Source of the DNA: Plecoglossus altivelis
Lineage: Eukaryota > Chordata > Actinopteri > Osmeriformes > Plecoglossidae
DNA length: 64,000 nucleotides
Reading direction: 5' to 3'
Assembly (NCBI GenBank): GCA_036571765.1
Contig: BROE01000001.1
Location: 10,990,288 to 11,054,287, forward strand
Notes under the pieces: generated by a model
Told to the model about the DNA's origin: nothing
The model's database searches: none
The model's input: the letters and a program-made list of their open reading frames with translations, nothing else
In this document: piece after piece, positions 1-14,200 of the stretch
Position numbering within the stretch: position 1 is the first letter of the stretch
Layout of the letters: each line of letters opens with the position of its first letter
Made by a program: the position numbers and the translations under genes

Positions 1-3000
1 CAAAACACCACTAACAGGTCCACAGCTATGTCAATACTGTGGCGTCACTAGAAATAGCTGTTAGCTACTGAGGTGGATACTGGCATCATGGGGTCAAGAA
101 TGTTGATGAATATTTACAGAAGGTTCTTCACCGATCGTATATACATGACGATGATAAGATCCCAAGATATTGGCATTCAGTGAATTTCCTACACACTGGT
201 TTTGTCGAGGAACAGAAGACTTGCTCTTGGCGCCTCAGAGCAGAGTGACATCCGCAGTGTTACAAACATGACAAACATCCTTCTACTCAGGGTAAACACC
301 TGTCTTTCAAGTTCACTGTGGTACACCCAGCAACCTGAGGGAAGGTCAATTACACCCCAAACACCAGAGGATGCCAACAGCACGGCAAGATCGTTCAATC
401 CCGGTTTCGATGCGATGCCAGAACAACATTCTTCGTTTCTCTTCAGCACACTCACCATGGGCTCCAAGGACACGCGATCCCAAACAAGATGTTGATATTT
501 CAGCTGATTGCATGGCCTGCTCAGAGCTTCGCAGTCAAATCAACTGGAAGTGATGTACTAGATGAGCTTGTCTAAATATACAAGTTAGGATAATCCCCTG
601 TCCAGCTTACACAAGGACTTGCACCGAGGACTTTTAAGAACGGTATGCGCCTGGTACTGCTCATAAAGTAATGACAATAACAAAAAGATTATTAGTATGC
701 AACGAACACCCACATAACTCCTTGTGGCAAAAAAAGACAATAATAAGTGATATGCCTTGATCAGTAATTAAAACAGACTCAAGTCAAGGGAAGATTACAA
801 AGCATCGCATTTACACAGCTCTGAAGGCGCTCTGAACGTGATGAATTTACCATTAAGACGTCCCAATTGACTTTGTAGATGCTACCCAAACAAGACTCTG
901 GGAAAAAAAAGGAAAACTCAGTGGGAAGGATATTTCTGTCACATCCTCATTAAATCACACAGCTAAACTCAGTTCAGGAAATCTCTTCAAAACACATGCT
1001 ATCTTGAAAAAGAAACTAGATCCACTAGCTTGCGGTTCTCTACAGACTCAGAAACAAAGCCTGATTTATAATCATCTCTTAACGAAGTACACATAAGGCC
1101 CACAGCCTAACATCCCGTTAGGTTGTTAGGAAGGCTCACAGAGTGCCACCAACGCTCGTGTACTGTCATTGGCAAACAAACATAGCAGCGAGTGTTCTGA
1201 CCAGTGCAACATCATAACGCCTTCGATAAATCAATTATTACTTTCTAAGAAAACATGCGTTCGGTCTGTAAGGAGTTCACTTCTCATCCATCAATGAGCC
1301 TTAAAACAGCATCACCCTTGTACCAGCTGGGAAACACTGATAGAGTAGAAGTGGGAGGAAATGACGAGAAGCGAAGCCATAAATTCTTCAGTAGCCATGC
1401 CACACCAAGGACACATCCTCTACTTGTTCATCTCTGTTAACTCAACATCCAGGGGGTGTCGAGACGTACTGCCCTTCAGGCTGAAGGACGAGCCACACTT
1501 GAGCATCACTCGAAATTACCCCCAAGACAGCCGGAATCCTGCAACCATATCCTAGCCAACCACCCTTGCCCCTCACTCCCAACCCCCTGATTTGTATGAA
1601 CTGACGACAGCAAGAGGAGATGATGCTGATGATGATGACAATAGTCCAGGCTAGGCCCCTATCCTGCGGGATGACTACGTCGAAAGGCTCTTGGGCACTT
1701 GAGCTAAAGGTGGAATTATGTTTGTCCTTGGCAAAGGGTGAAGGACTGATGAGCCAGATCATGTAAACCAGGATTAGAAAGCAGCAGGATTTGGACTTTT
1801 GCAGAGCACGTGGATAGAGCCTTGTTTTAGGTCAGGTTTTCACTAGGGCACAGGAGGGGAGGCCGGCTTGGCCTTGTAGGGGTTAGAATTCAAACAGGCA
1901 AAACTCAAATTGAAATTCATATGATTTCTTTTAGACCCCGCTTCAATGGAGATAAACCTGCCTTAAATTATTATTTTGCTGAGCAAACAAATTGTGTCGT
2001 ACACTGCTGTCTCTGAGGTAAGAGATTTAACTGTGAGCGTGAGGGTGCGTGTGTGTGCATTCGTTTCAAAACTCAGCATGTCAGATCTGGTTTCTGTTTC
2101 AACACTGCAGTCTTTTTCATGTTAAAGCCATGCCTTTGAATTCATTTCGTATTAATGTTATCCATTTCACCTTCACATACATTTTAGAGCAGAAATCCTA
2201 CAAATTTCAACATTTGTAAATACGGTTTCGTACGGCAGTCTCCTCTACCCCTGTTAGTAGCATCTACCCATCTGCCAGCTGGTTATTTATCCTTCAGAAG
2301 TGAGATTAGGGTCCCCTTCTGCTGCAACGGACAGAGAAGATGTCCTCAAGTTTGAAGACATCTGCTTGGCGCTGGTGCTAATTGTCTAGCAATTGAGCAT
2401 GCTGCACACATTCATCACTTCTCCTACCCTGCAGGCTGCCCCGCACGGCCCTGCCACCTCCATACCACCTCCACCCTCCCCACCCCGCGCCCCTGAGCCC
2501 TTGACCGAGGGAGGGCTGCCGAGGTGGGGCCCATGGGTGTTGTACAGGAAGACCAGGGCTGTGGAAGATGACCCCACCATTCATCTCATCCCTCCACTCT
2601 ACTCTCTCCTGTTGATATGCCTTTTATTGCCCCCTTCTGGGCTTCTCCCCTCTCTCATCCCTCTTCTCCCCTCTCATCCCTTGTATCCCTTCTTTTCCCT
2701 CTTCTCTCCTCTCATCACTCTTCTCTCTCATTCCTCTTCTCCCCCCTCTCCTGCCCTCTCATTCCTCTTCTCCCCCCTCTTCCCTCTTCCGTCCTTCCGT
2801 CCCCTGCCTGTGCTGTGTAGCCAGAGGCTGCAGGGCCCATCAGGAGCACCTTGGCCATGCTTAGCCGTTAGCCCCTGACCCTGGCTGTCACGGAGAACTA
2901 TGTGCACCGGGAGAGAACAGTGGACGAAGTGAGAAAGAGAGAGACAAAGAGAGAACTGTATGAAGAAAGAAAAAAAAACATGTCGCGGATAGGTGGTAAA

Positions 3001-5058
3001 TGTTCCGTCACCTCTGGGCAAAAAAACCCCTGTCGTCTTACGGGTGTGTTGGTTCAGTCACCTTCTAATCAGTCAAGCTGGTTTCCTTCTGTTTCTCCTT
3101 TCCTCCTCTTCCCCCTCAGACTGAGTAATGGAGGCTGGTGCCAAGACTCAAAATAAACATACAGTATGGGGCTTATTTTACTTGTTTATTGTCTGTGTTG
3201 ATAAAGCATTCTAGCTGAGGTTACATAATGACCTGACAGCCGGCTCAGGTGTTCGAGAGCACAGCTTTGACAGAGAAGGCAGGTAATCGAATACAAATTG
3301 ACACAAGTCACCATTATTTTCCAACACACTGACCTTTATTTTAATGGAGGGCATATTAAAATTCAACTGGTATATGCTCCCTCTGCCCTGTAATATCTCT
3401 ACAGGCAACACCGCAATGTTTCAACACGAACAAAACACCTTAGTTTAAGACCCGTGTTCCGTGATACAGTATCTCAGCGCTCGTGCGCCATGAGTGAGCT
3501 TTTCTCTCAGACGACGGCTAATCTCTCCTCAAACCCTGAACCAACCCAGATGTACTCATCAATCACCAGGGCAGGTTATCATATCCTTCACTCCTTGATA
3601 AAATGCAGACTAGTAGAAACTAATGAGCTATGCTAGGCCCTTCATTCCTCTGCAAACAAGACTGATAATGTAATGATGGCTGGGTTGGGTTTGGACTTTC
3701 CTGAGGCAAGCACACCTTGGTCATTAAAAACAACCATCATAAATCCTTTCATTAAGGGTCTACCCTGACTCCAGTAGGGTGTTACTACAGTACATTGATG
3801 ACAATGAGTTGTACTTGAGTCCTGTGTTTCCATATGCTCCATTAAATCCTCCTCAACATCCTTCATTGATAAATACGCCTTGAAAAGAAAGGGACCATTT
3901 ATCCAAATTATGTTCAATCGTGATTTGTCTTCCAAGTTGGGATCCAATAAGGAAGCTACTCGTCACTTCTTCAGCCGTATAAAGACTTTTGGGAAGTCTG
4001 CTAAGGAGCTCCCTGAAGACAATGCTAAACAGATTAGCAGTCCACCCCAAACCCAGAAGGGGTTTGGATATTTGGAGCAGAGGCTACAACATGGATCACC
4101 ACTCTCTCCTGAGGTCTCATTACTTCCATATAAAGGTCGGGGCTTTCATGAATCCAACCAGGAGATTAGGCGAGATGAATCAAATATCAACATTTTAGAA
4201 CTTTCGACAACTGCAAAACCTTTACTTCGAGAAATGGTCGGGCTTTAGTGTGATTTAGGCCTCGCCACATAATGTGAAGGTGACATCCTGCGTGTTTGTC
4301 CCATGATGTTGTAGTTGCATAAGATAAACACTGTTTTACTAGCTAGGTTTGAATCGGTGGTTTGAAAGAAAAGCACAGAAAACCCAGACAGTCGGTTTGT
4401 TGTGTAAAAAGTGTCTGCACGGATGCCACTAGGAGAGAAAATGAAGAGTAATGGAGTTTTCATGTGGGTGGAAAACTCAGTCATTTCAAGTCGTCTGTCA
4501 GGAATTGTAGAAACTGGGTGAATTGTGAAGCGGCGTCCTTGGCGAGGAGGAAGACGTGGTCGATCGGAGCAAAGGAAACAATGGTGGGAGGAATTACTGA
4601 AGTGAAACGCTGGCGGGAGAAGGGCCATTACTTATCTGGCTTTGTCTCAGAGTGAAAACAACTGCAGGTAAAAAAGATGGATGGCTGACACGCACTGGCA
4701 TTTTGAGAAAGAGGAACTCTATCGTACACTCTGTTTTTAGGGTTTCAACAGAACACTCAGCGGTGAGTTACTGAGGAGTAAACGCTTAAGATAAGTTGGG
4801 CGATGAGTGCACGTCCAGTAGCTCTATAACTTCTTCAGACAAACCTCAGCTTCAAGTAGCCAAGTTGCAGTACTTAGTAAGTTTGAATGTACTTAGCACC
4901 TTTCCAACTTTGGTAAACACAGATTGAACTTTTATCCCATCCAAAAAATCTGCATTAACCACAAATCGAGTATCATTAACTGACGGGCCAATGAAACCTT
5001 CTTCCACCTAAGTAGATGATTGAATCAGTCCAAGTGTGTTCAACCAATCAGTTCCTAC
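1..5058 (-). other. Intron 16 (partial), left edge of window
   Basis: This is non-coding sequence after exon 16. I looked on the minus strand for the remaining MACPF, FnIII and C-terminal domain exons of astrotactin and recognised none. A GC-rich patch near 2430-2550 is followed by a long pyrimidine tract (2584-2812). The open frames at 3642-3947 (minus) and 3880-4248 (plus) resemble nothing I know and lack convincing splice context. Confidence 0.7.
2584..2812 (+). repeat. CT-rich polypyrimidine tract
   Basis: About 230 bases of almost pure C and T on the plus strand (repeats of TCTCCT, CCCTCTT and similar). It follows a GC-rich stretch. A purine-rich patch follows at about 2923-2975. The 161- and 67-codon open frames here are low-complexity translations, not genes. 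Confidence 0.85.
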
Positions 5059-5247
5059 CTTTGCTGATGTCCTGGTATTCCAGCCACAGCTGTCTCTGGA
5101 CCTGCTTGTTAGGGTACCAGATGGTGCAGCTCTCTTCGAAGCCGTACACCGCCTCTTGCACGAAGTGATTGCCGAACTCCCTGAGGATGGAGACGAAGTC
5201 GCTGCGGAGCGTGGCTCCGTCCAGGGAGTGGATGGCCGAGCTGAAGG
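5059..5247 (-). CDS. astn1: astn1 exon 16: MACPF core
   Basis: A 189-nt phase 1-1 exon. The peptide is AFSSAIHSLDGATLRSDFVS, then ILREFGNHFVQEAVYGFEES, then CTIWYPNKQVQRQLWLEYQD and ISK. The FGNHFVQEAVYGF stretch is the astrotactin form of the family signature that in other MACPF proteins reads roughly YGTH followed by a Gly-rich turn. The acceptor is caccccctag|CCTTCA and the donor is AAAG|gtagga. It is the last exon I could place. The next one was not recognised in the remaining 5 kb, so the gene should run on beyond the left edge. Confidence 0.96.
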
Positions 5248-8200
5248 CTAGGGGGTGGAGGAGAACAAGTCATCATCTTCCATGATGAGGTTTAACGACC
5301 GCTTCGGTTGTCTGCCAGTGTCCCATGACTATGATGTATGATGTGGTAGATAGTTACATTATGATTGGGAGGCTACTGCACTGTAGCAAAGGTAAAGGTT
5401 GCTATAGTTAGCTGGTGTTGTATTTCTTCCATTTTGACAATGTAATAATGTCAAGTTCTAGCCCAGGCATCAGAGTAAAATGAAAGAATGTTTCTGCAAC
5501 TTGGAGATGCCTTTTTTACTGCCTGTTTTAAGTGATTGCAAATTAGTATTTGGGCAAATAGTCAAAACGATGTGTGTTGACAACTTTACCACCTACACTA
5601 CGCTTTCTCAAACTGCAGAAAACAAACAAAAAAACATTCCGTTTCATCAAGTGATTGAGCTGTGTCGTTAACATCCTAAAACCATCATATTTAACACCCA
5701 CGCACTTCACTCATCCGAAATTACATTATGAAGAAACTCACAGCAAAGACATTGACTAGATGGTGCTTTGCTATCAGGTGTGAAAATCAGTAACCGCTGC
5801 TCCTTATGAAATATGAAAACCAAAAATGGAAATGGAAAACTGGAGAGAGAAGCAGAAGAAGAGCCAGTTCTGGTGATGAGACTCCAAATGGAAGTCTAAA
5901 GGCCACAGTCATGTTTTAGAAATGAAATGGTTCTTATTTGAAAAATGCATTAGCGCTGTTCCAGCCCACCATTCTAATTGTCCACACAAACGCTATTAAA
6001 ACACGAAAAAGTGGCTGAAAAGATAAATGCATAATAGATCAATTTGCTCATTCAAAATGTAAAGATAGTTATTGGGTACGAACAAATAAAAGTGAGCTCG
6101 TGTCAAGGGCCTCGTGAGAGAGAAATGATTTCTCCACAAACAATATCTTAAATGTATGCCACAAATGCATGGCTCAGATATGCGTTAAAGTGAATAAGTG
6201 TAGAAATACCAGACAGGAATAATATAATAAAAAGTCCCGAAACATCCGAATGACGCAAACGGAGAACGCAAAGGCTTCTCAGAGAAGTACTGCATCTCTA
6301 AATACCTTTCCACAATTATTTGACATCCTGAAGTTTCCATGACAGTGCCTGTCAGAGAGCATAGGTCTTTCCAGGATACAAAGCCATAGGATGATGACAG
6401 CCTATCAGAGCAGAAAGGGGGGCCTGTTCTTAGCCACAGCTCGCTGATAAAACAGGAGATGCCATCCAGACTTCAAGCTTAGTTCACATGACTGAACATC
6501 TCTTTTGCCTCCCGAACATGTGTCCTGCTATGACTTAACTCCTTGCTTGAAAGTGTCTGAGGAAGGCCTTTAAATAGAGGGTGAGGCGCTCCCCTTTAAG
6601 GCACAATCATAGGGCACTCAATGAACTATATTTACCCATTAATTGAGTTCAACCCATCGTGACCTGACGGAACGGTCTGAACGGTCTCCATTGTGCTTTT
6701 TAGCACGACTAGGCATGGCACGCCTAGACAAAGTGCCAGGGCTGTTTTAGCTGAAGGGATGGAATGGAGCGGTAATTAAGGGATACCTTGAGAGAGAACC
6801 CACTGGTTGAGTTTCACGTGGTAGAGAATGGATCTCAGCCTCCAGTTCTGAATGAGAGGGTAGCCGGACACCTCGCTGTAGTTCACCATCCCTGAAACAC
6901 ACACAACACACCAGCCATAAGGACCCTGGAGCCACATAGAAAAAAAGGTTAGAAACTTCAGAGCATATCCCTGCAAACAACAAGACCAAGATTAACATTC
7001 GGGTTTAGATTTTCCTTTCCTTACGTGTTTCGTCCTACAACACAGTAGTTGTCTTATCGAGAGCATCTACCAGCCGTGCAAATTGAATATTAATGTTCTG
7101 GGAATTCCTTCTAGTGCAATGATTGACCAGTCAGTTCATTCAGGGTGACAAATCATTGACGGTAGGTAAAAGGCACTGCGAAACTATGTGTAGATGAAAA
7201 ACACTGGGACATGCCCCATCCATCATTCCATTCCTTTCAACACGCGAGCGGTGTTGCTATTCTACCTCTGGTTACAAAGCTGAGTAAAAGATCGCATCCT
7301 ATCACCATATGTAACGCTGGGCATGCAGATAAATCATCTCATCTCCTATGGCAACTGTCAGCCAGGCCGGGCTGCGGAAGGAATCACAGCCATGCATCAA
7401 TTTAACTCAGCTTTCAGGTTCGACAACACATCTGGAAGCCTCAAAACATCCTGTAAGCTCTCTAGCTGCTACATTGTTGGTCAGAGCAGCATATCTGAGA
7501 GCCAAATGAGAGCGAACTAGAGAAAGAGAGTGAAAGAGAGAGAGCGACAGAGAGAGAGATAGAGGAAAAAGACAGAGTGAGAGAGTGAAAGAGAGTAAGA
7601 GAGTGAAAGAGAGGGAGAAGGAGAGAGCATAAAAGAGAGACAGAGCAAGAGAGAAGAAAAGAAAGACACAGAGAGAGAGCTAGTGCTAATATGACATGTC
7701 ATTGAGTGATGCCAAGGCATTGCAACACAACCGAGTCAGTATAACAACATTCTGGGCTCCTGTCATGATATATCACACTTCTAAAACAGAGTTACATGTT
7801 TAGACTCTCCCTGAAGGAGGAACAAGCAGGGGATTTTTGTAGCCACTCTCAAAATGAAAAATGTCATATTTGTCATATCATTTCAGAATATATTAGTCTT
7901 TCTTGGCTCCCCTACAAAGAACAAATGACCTAATTTGACATAATTTCTTTAAAAGGAAAACAAGCAATAACTGTTCATGAGAAGTAGCGTGCTAGTTAAT
8001 ATATTGTGGGGAAGTGTGGCGCAAGTGACACTAGTAACAGAGAATCTTTTTGTTTTTTACGGCAGCTCTGAAAACGCAGCGTTTGGCAGGAAGAGCTGAC
8101 ATTTCACGTGAACTTGATGAATAAGGTTCTAAATGTGATGTTCAAACAGTGTCCTCACCTTGAACAACATTCATTTATCCATCTTAAGGGAAAACTCTCC

Positions 8201-11200
8201 CACAACCAATAGAATCCCCCGGTAGAACGCCCAGTGCAGCACTGTGGACGTCCCCTTATAAAATTAATAACAAGCCAAAATGTATACAGCCCATATTCTT
8301 CTTCTCAAAGGCCTTGTCTCCTTTTACCCCTTGGGTGCTCTGCTCTCATTGTCTGACAGAATGATTAATATGACTGAACTTCGCATCGCAAACACACAAG
8401 TCCAAAGTCTCCAGTCAGGTCTCAACAATGGTGCGACGCGCGTCTGGTGGCTGTGTGCGTCTGGTGACGATGTATGTCTGAAGGCGGTGGCGTTACATCT
8501 CCGCAGGGCGACAAGACACCAGGGACGGTTTGAAAAAGAAGAGGAGCCCAATCAAGGAAAAAGGGGGGGCATCTGAATATTTCAGATCTGCAGCGTGCCC
8601 TAAAGAGCCTGTAAATCTCGGTGTCATGGTCACCGTGTTTTAGTTAATCATTTTCTGTATTAAGGGTCCTTGAAGGAAGATTCAGAGCGACAAGCAGAGA
8701 GGTACAAGTCATCGGAGGCCTCGTGGAACCCCCATTAACTACCTGGGACCCCATGTTCCATTTCACTGTTGGATAAGTCCAAGGATGAATGAGGAAAGGT
8801 GGAACAGAGGAAACGACCAGACAGCCCTTCACTGCTGTAATGGGGAACTAACAGTAACACAGCAGGGACTACGGATCCCTAACATCTCTGATAAAATAAA
8901 AAAGAATAAAGCCTTCGCCGATGCGAAATGTTGGCTCTTGAAAGACGAACTGGCACTGCTGAGGGAAATGCTTTCCATAATCCAATGGCAAGGATTACGC
9001 CGAAGAATTATCATAAATTCCACTCCACCGCTGCCCATCATCTCTATTCAGTCCACTCCAGTCTGGAAATCGACACTGATAATGTTCCTCTGCCCCCCCC
9101 CCATCATTATCCATCTGTACCGAGTTGAATTTGTTCTTGTACATGTACTCCGCCCACTTGCATCATTGAGGCGCTAACCCTGGATATTCCCTGGACAAGG
9201 GCAACAGGGCGGCAGGTAGAAGCACATTGGTGAGAAAGGCAGTGACACATGGCACAGTCACATAATTGTCCTTAGCCATAATGTATTTTGGTATTTGTGG
9301 ACTGGAATGGCATGGCTGCCATTTTAATGAAAAAAATACTGTCTCTATATTTTGTCTGAATACTACAATACAAATGTCACAGTATTGTGAAGAGTATTAC
9401 TTTCAGACGTATCCACCATCACAGTGACTGGAATAGCTGATGTTATGCTATAAGAAACAGCTGAAAAGTTAATTGAAGATGGTCAAAATTAACCAAACAG
9501 GTTGGAAAAGAATGAAGTCCCAAAGAAGAGGTTGACGTATAAAAACACTATAATTTGATCTGCAACACCTACGGAATCCTGCTGATGGAGGCCATTCATC
9601 AATCAGCATCAAAAAGTCCAATTAGCCAGGCAGATGCTCATATTGAGCAGTTCCAAGGTGACACCATTTCTGCTATGCCTAAGAAAAGGAGCTGTCAATG
9701 GTTCAACAAATGAAACATGCTGAGATACCTCTGTGCTGCTGTGGTCATGTGGCCATATGCTGGAACTTTAATTGAGAGGGACTTAGGGAGAAGGACTCTC
9801 CGTCTAAGAATGAATCACTGCCACTAAGGCTGTAACAACCATCAGCCAAACCAGCTTTACTCCAGCTACAGCTTCAGTCCACGAAGGCTTTTCAAAAGAG
9901 TATTACTGACACGGGTAACAACAAGCTAAGTTCTAACTAGACTGTCTGTCTGTCGACAGCAGGAAGTTCTTTTCCCAGGGTTCCAAGTGTGATTCCAGGC
10001 TTATCTCTGAGGAGCCCTGGGTCCTGCAGGTGCTCATCAGGAGGGCAGGCATTGTCAGGGGCCAACCCTTAAGGGTCCCGCTCTCATGCTGCGGCCCCCA
10101 CTGTATTAATTATCACATCTAATGCTGTCAGTTAATTAATTGACGTTTACCGCAGGAAATGGCTCAAGCAATTCCACGCAATTAATCAGTGTCAAAGAAT
10201 AAATTAAACCCCAAATGTGATTACCATTGAGGGCTGCCTCTAAAATTGAATTTTAATGGAGCTTGCTTTTTACACTTATGCCTGAAATTAGAGGTCTCCT
10301 CACAGATGGTGTTCATGTACATAGAAAACTTCTGCCATGACAATGTGGGACTAATAGCTATTAGGAAAATACAATGCTTCCATATTTTATGGATGATCAA
10401 TATCAATACAGGTAATGGGTAAGAACGACATGAAGAGGTTCTTTTGTGCATGAATACCCCAAACCGGTTTAATTTTGAAATGGAAAAGCATGCAGTAGCA
10501 TGGGGGCTGCACAGGCAAGCCTGACTCTGGCAGCAGATTAACATAGCAATTATTTTCGTAGCTAGGGAACAAGCCCTGCTTGTTTGGTAAAATGAGTTAA
10601 CTTTATATGCTAGTCTGTAAATTCAAATTGCCTTGCCAAGTAAACAATTAACTGTGCAATCAATTTGATAGCACAAGAGGAGAGAGAAAAAGGACAGTGT
10701 TTTGAGAATGTTAAACAAGGATTTCCTTCACTACGGAAAGTGTGACTCACTTTGGTTTGTGTCAGGTCATTGTAAGGTAAGACTACAAATGTTCTGAAAA
10801 TATAAACACGCTATTAAGCAACAAATCACATGTTGTTTGCATAACTGACAATAATCTCATTAGGTTAATATTTCAGAAAAATACATCCTAGACTAATTGA
10901 AAACCTGACATGCAAAAAAGATTTAGGGTATGTTGAGAGAAAATAATGACAATAGCTACTAAGAACCTTGTGTTCTTAGAAAAATACAGAGCCCAACATC
11001 CTGCACAGTGGGATAAAACACTGACTAGGATTGACAGTGCAACAGTCTTCAGTGCAGTAAGTGAGCTGACAGGAAGTGGTGCAGGGGTCGTGACCCTCCC
11101 AGTGGGGAAGTCCAGCAGACGTGTAAAGCTGAAGGTCTAACCATGAGCTGAGTGACAGCCAGGTAGAGCACAGAGATGGCCCAGTGGAAACTCACCATGT

Positions 11201-14200
11201 CAACAACAAGCACATGAAACATCCACACAGAAATTCAAATATTCAATAAAAATAGTATGATAACCGAAAATGAATCGTTTCACAGTACCAGTTTTACAGA
11301 ACGGCAGGTAAGCGAAATATGTAATGTTGACTTGCCATTACAACCATTCTAAGGTATAAATATTTTCTATACATAATAAAGTCTTACTTCAGTTATTTAT
11401 TATACTACAGCACGACTTTCCATGTTGAGAGGTGATAGAGGACAAGGAGGTGAGAAAGGCAGTGAGTAACATTGTCTCCTCCTGAAGGCATGACCTTCTT
11501 GTTCTCTATGCTACCTATCAACAGCTGATAAATTATAGATTATGTGCCATCTCAGTGCTGACACATTTAAACTGGACCAGTGTTTGGTGAGTAGGCACAA
11601 ACACCCCTGAGGCAAGACCAACCCCAGCTCACTTCAACATGACAGCACCCAGACAAATTATGACCTTCACAACCAAAATATTGTTCAGTCTTACAGTAAA
11701 TATGATTACATAGCGTTATCAATCACACTCAAATGTGACTGATAATTTTGATATCTGCCCAAACTGTGATGATTTCAAAATGTATAAAGGTTAATAAAAA
11801 CTAGAGGAGTAATCAGACCACATGGGTGAATTGTTTGTTCTGAAGGGAACAGACTTCTGGCTCTGTGCCATTTGACACAACATAAAGGTTAATGCAGAAA
11901 ATCATATTTAATTTACAAGCCAGTAGTGGAATTGATTCTCATGACAGTACAGTAAAACTGTTCAGAATATAAACCGATTTCTACCTGCCATAAATAGGAT
12001 GCACAAACACACAGACCAAATCACCTGGAAACACCAGTTAAACTGGCAGTAAAACCTCAGACTGATTGGATCCATTCAGTGGAAAAAGACAAATCTTGTC
12101 AATATAAACAGACTAAAGCCATTTTCGAAGTTAGGCTGAATTCATATCAGTTTCTTATTGGAGACATATAGAAACAATTTATCAGATGATGGTGTTGCAA
12201 AGCCATTTTTTGAAAACGCCTTGAGGGGAATTGACAGCACAAAAACACCTTATCTGGTCAGAGTCAACTTAATTAGATTCTGACAACATAGCTGCTTTGT
12301 AACATTGTAATCCATTACTGATAGCATTTCAGCTATCTTCAAAGATCGTGCACCGGATGTCTAGCGTTACTATCCTAAGTTATCAATGTCGTTTTTCTGC
12401 TTCACAGTTTTCTGTTGGGAGATAGCTATCCAGACAAAAATCAGGTTAAATCTTTACATTTTCACATAATAATATACCAACGTCCTGCAGTCTAGAGAGC
12501 GTAAAGAGGAACACAGTTTGACTATTTCACATTCGGTGTAAGTTGTCATGTTTGATCTTTCTGATATGACACTTTTCATGCAGACATACACACTCTAGCC
12601 CACGCAGCCTGTGAGAACATGACAGCCGGTTTCTTTATATGAGTGGTCCCTTAAGACGAGCCTAACTGAAGCCCCAATGCCCTCCCAGTCCCTCACAATA
12701 GATGCCATGAGCGCAGGTCTCTCCTCGCCTGGAGAAGCCAGATAAATTGCTCCATCTCTTCATCTTACGGGAAATCTGCTTAGTGGCAGTGAGGATACCT
12801 GCTTTCCAATTAAATCAAGATGTATTTGCCTTTCAAAAGCTTCTCCTCCTTCTCTTCCCCCATTGGAATAATTGATGGAGCCCTCTGGCCTATGATGAAT
12901 GACTTCCAAACCAAAGATGAATAGGAAGATGAATGCTTTGCCCTGCGAGGGTTGGAGAGCGAGTGCAAGGAGTGCTGACATAGTGACAAATACACTGACC
13001 ATGGCACCAACCTGCCGAAATCAGCAAGGGAGGGTGGCAGGCGCTCAACACACAGGCTCTTACCTCACAGCTTCCTCTCCTCTGTGTCACATGGACAATT
13101 ACCTAGGTTGGCAATTAACTGCAGGTGCAGCACATTCATGATTCTGCCAGGAGACAGTCAAAATGGAAGAAAGCCAGAAATATATTGAGGGCACAGTGCA
13201 CTCTCCTCAGTCAGTTCAATGAGATTTTCTGGGATGAAATAGCACGTGTGCTGTGAGTACGAACAGATATCCTTGACGCACAGTTTCAGTGCAATTCGAT
13301 TCAGCGTCGTTTCAGTCATTGACCGTTCATGCAATTTAACAGTTCTGGATTATTGACCACAACAGATGCTTGCAATCAATGCTCAAAGAGAAGACCAAAG
13401 ACAAATATTGAATAAAGATCAATGATGTGCAAAAAGGTTATGACACAGAAGTGACACTTAAGTTCCCTTTCCTCATTCCCCTGCTTGTGATGCTGCACTG
13501 GTCACAGTCCCAGCTCCTGTGCCCACCTCATCTTAAACTGACATTTACCAACCCTGACCCAAGTTGAAGACTGGAGTTTGGTGTTTCAACACCCATTCAC
13601 ACTTCCCTTCAGTATGACTATGGAGGAGGAGGAGGGGATCCCTCACTGAATTTCTCCTCCCAGGGTCTCTTCCATTTTTTCCTCCTCTAGTGAGTTTTTC
13701 CTTGTCTTCCTTGAAGGTTTAGGTCGGTGGAGGGGCAGTTCTTGGGGCATATGTGAAGCGCTCTTTGACATTGTTTGTAAAAAGGGCTATACAAATACAT
13801 TTTGATTTGATTTGCTTTGCCACCGATTCACAATTTATCTCGGGGGATGTTCCATCAACGTGGATTAAGCAAAAGACAGATTTCTGAACTAGCCTGCTTC
13901 GTGTCATTCTAACAGTGCGTGTCTAGTATGACATGGAGTCTGACCTCAAGTACAACTATCCCCAGCTACTTGAATCCCTGTCTGCTTTCCATTCATTCTC
14001 AATAGAGCTAGGCGAATCGCTGGCGTGGTGCGAGGTGGGTACCAACTCGACGCAATCCAAGTATTCCATTTCCCTACAGGAACCAATTTCCCTGGGAGCG
14101 CAGGAAAGCGCGGCTTTCGTTAGCGACCTTAATGGAACACCTCCCAAGGCCCGAAATGACCATGAACAATTTACTCACATTAGAAGCGCTGCTATGTACG

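Noticed and set aside
2393..2878. 161-codon Pro/Leu/Ser-rich open frame on the plus strand
   Set aside because: It is a translation of a GC-rich patch and a CT tract. There is no domain or splice evidence.
3642..4248. Overlapping minus (101 codons) and plus (122 codons) open frames
   Set aside because: No similarity to astrotactin or to any family I recognise, and no convincing flanking splice sites.
12830..12845. Seed-like CCTTTCAA (reverse TTGAAAGG) resembling miR-488
   Set aside because: Only the seed matches. The rest of the mature sequence and a hairpin partner are not seen.
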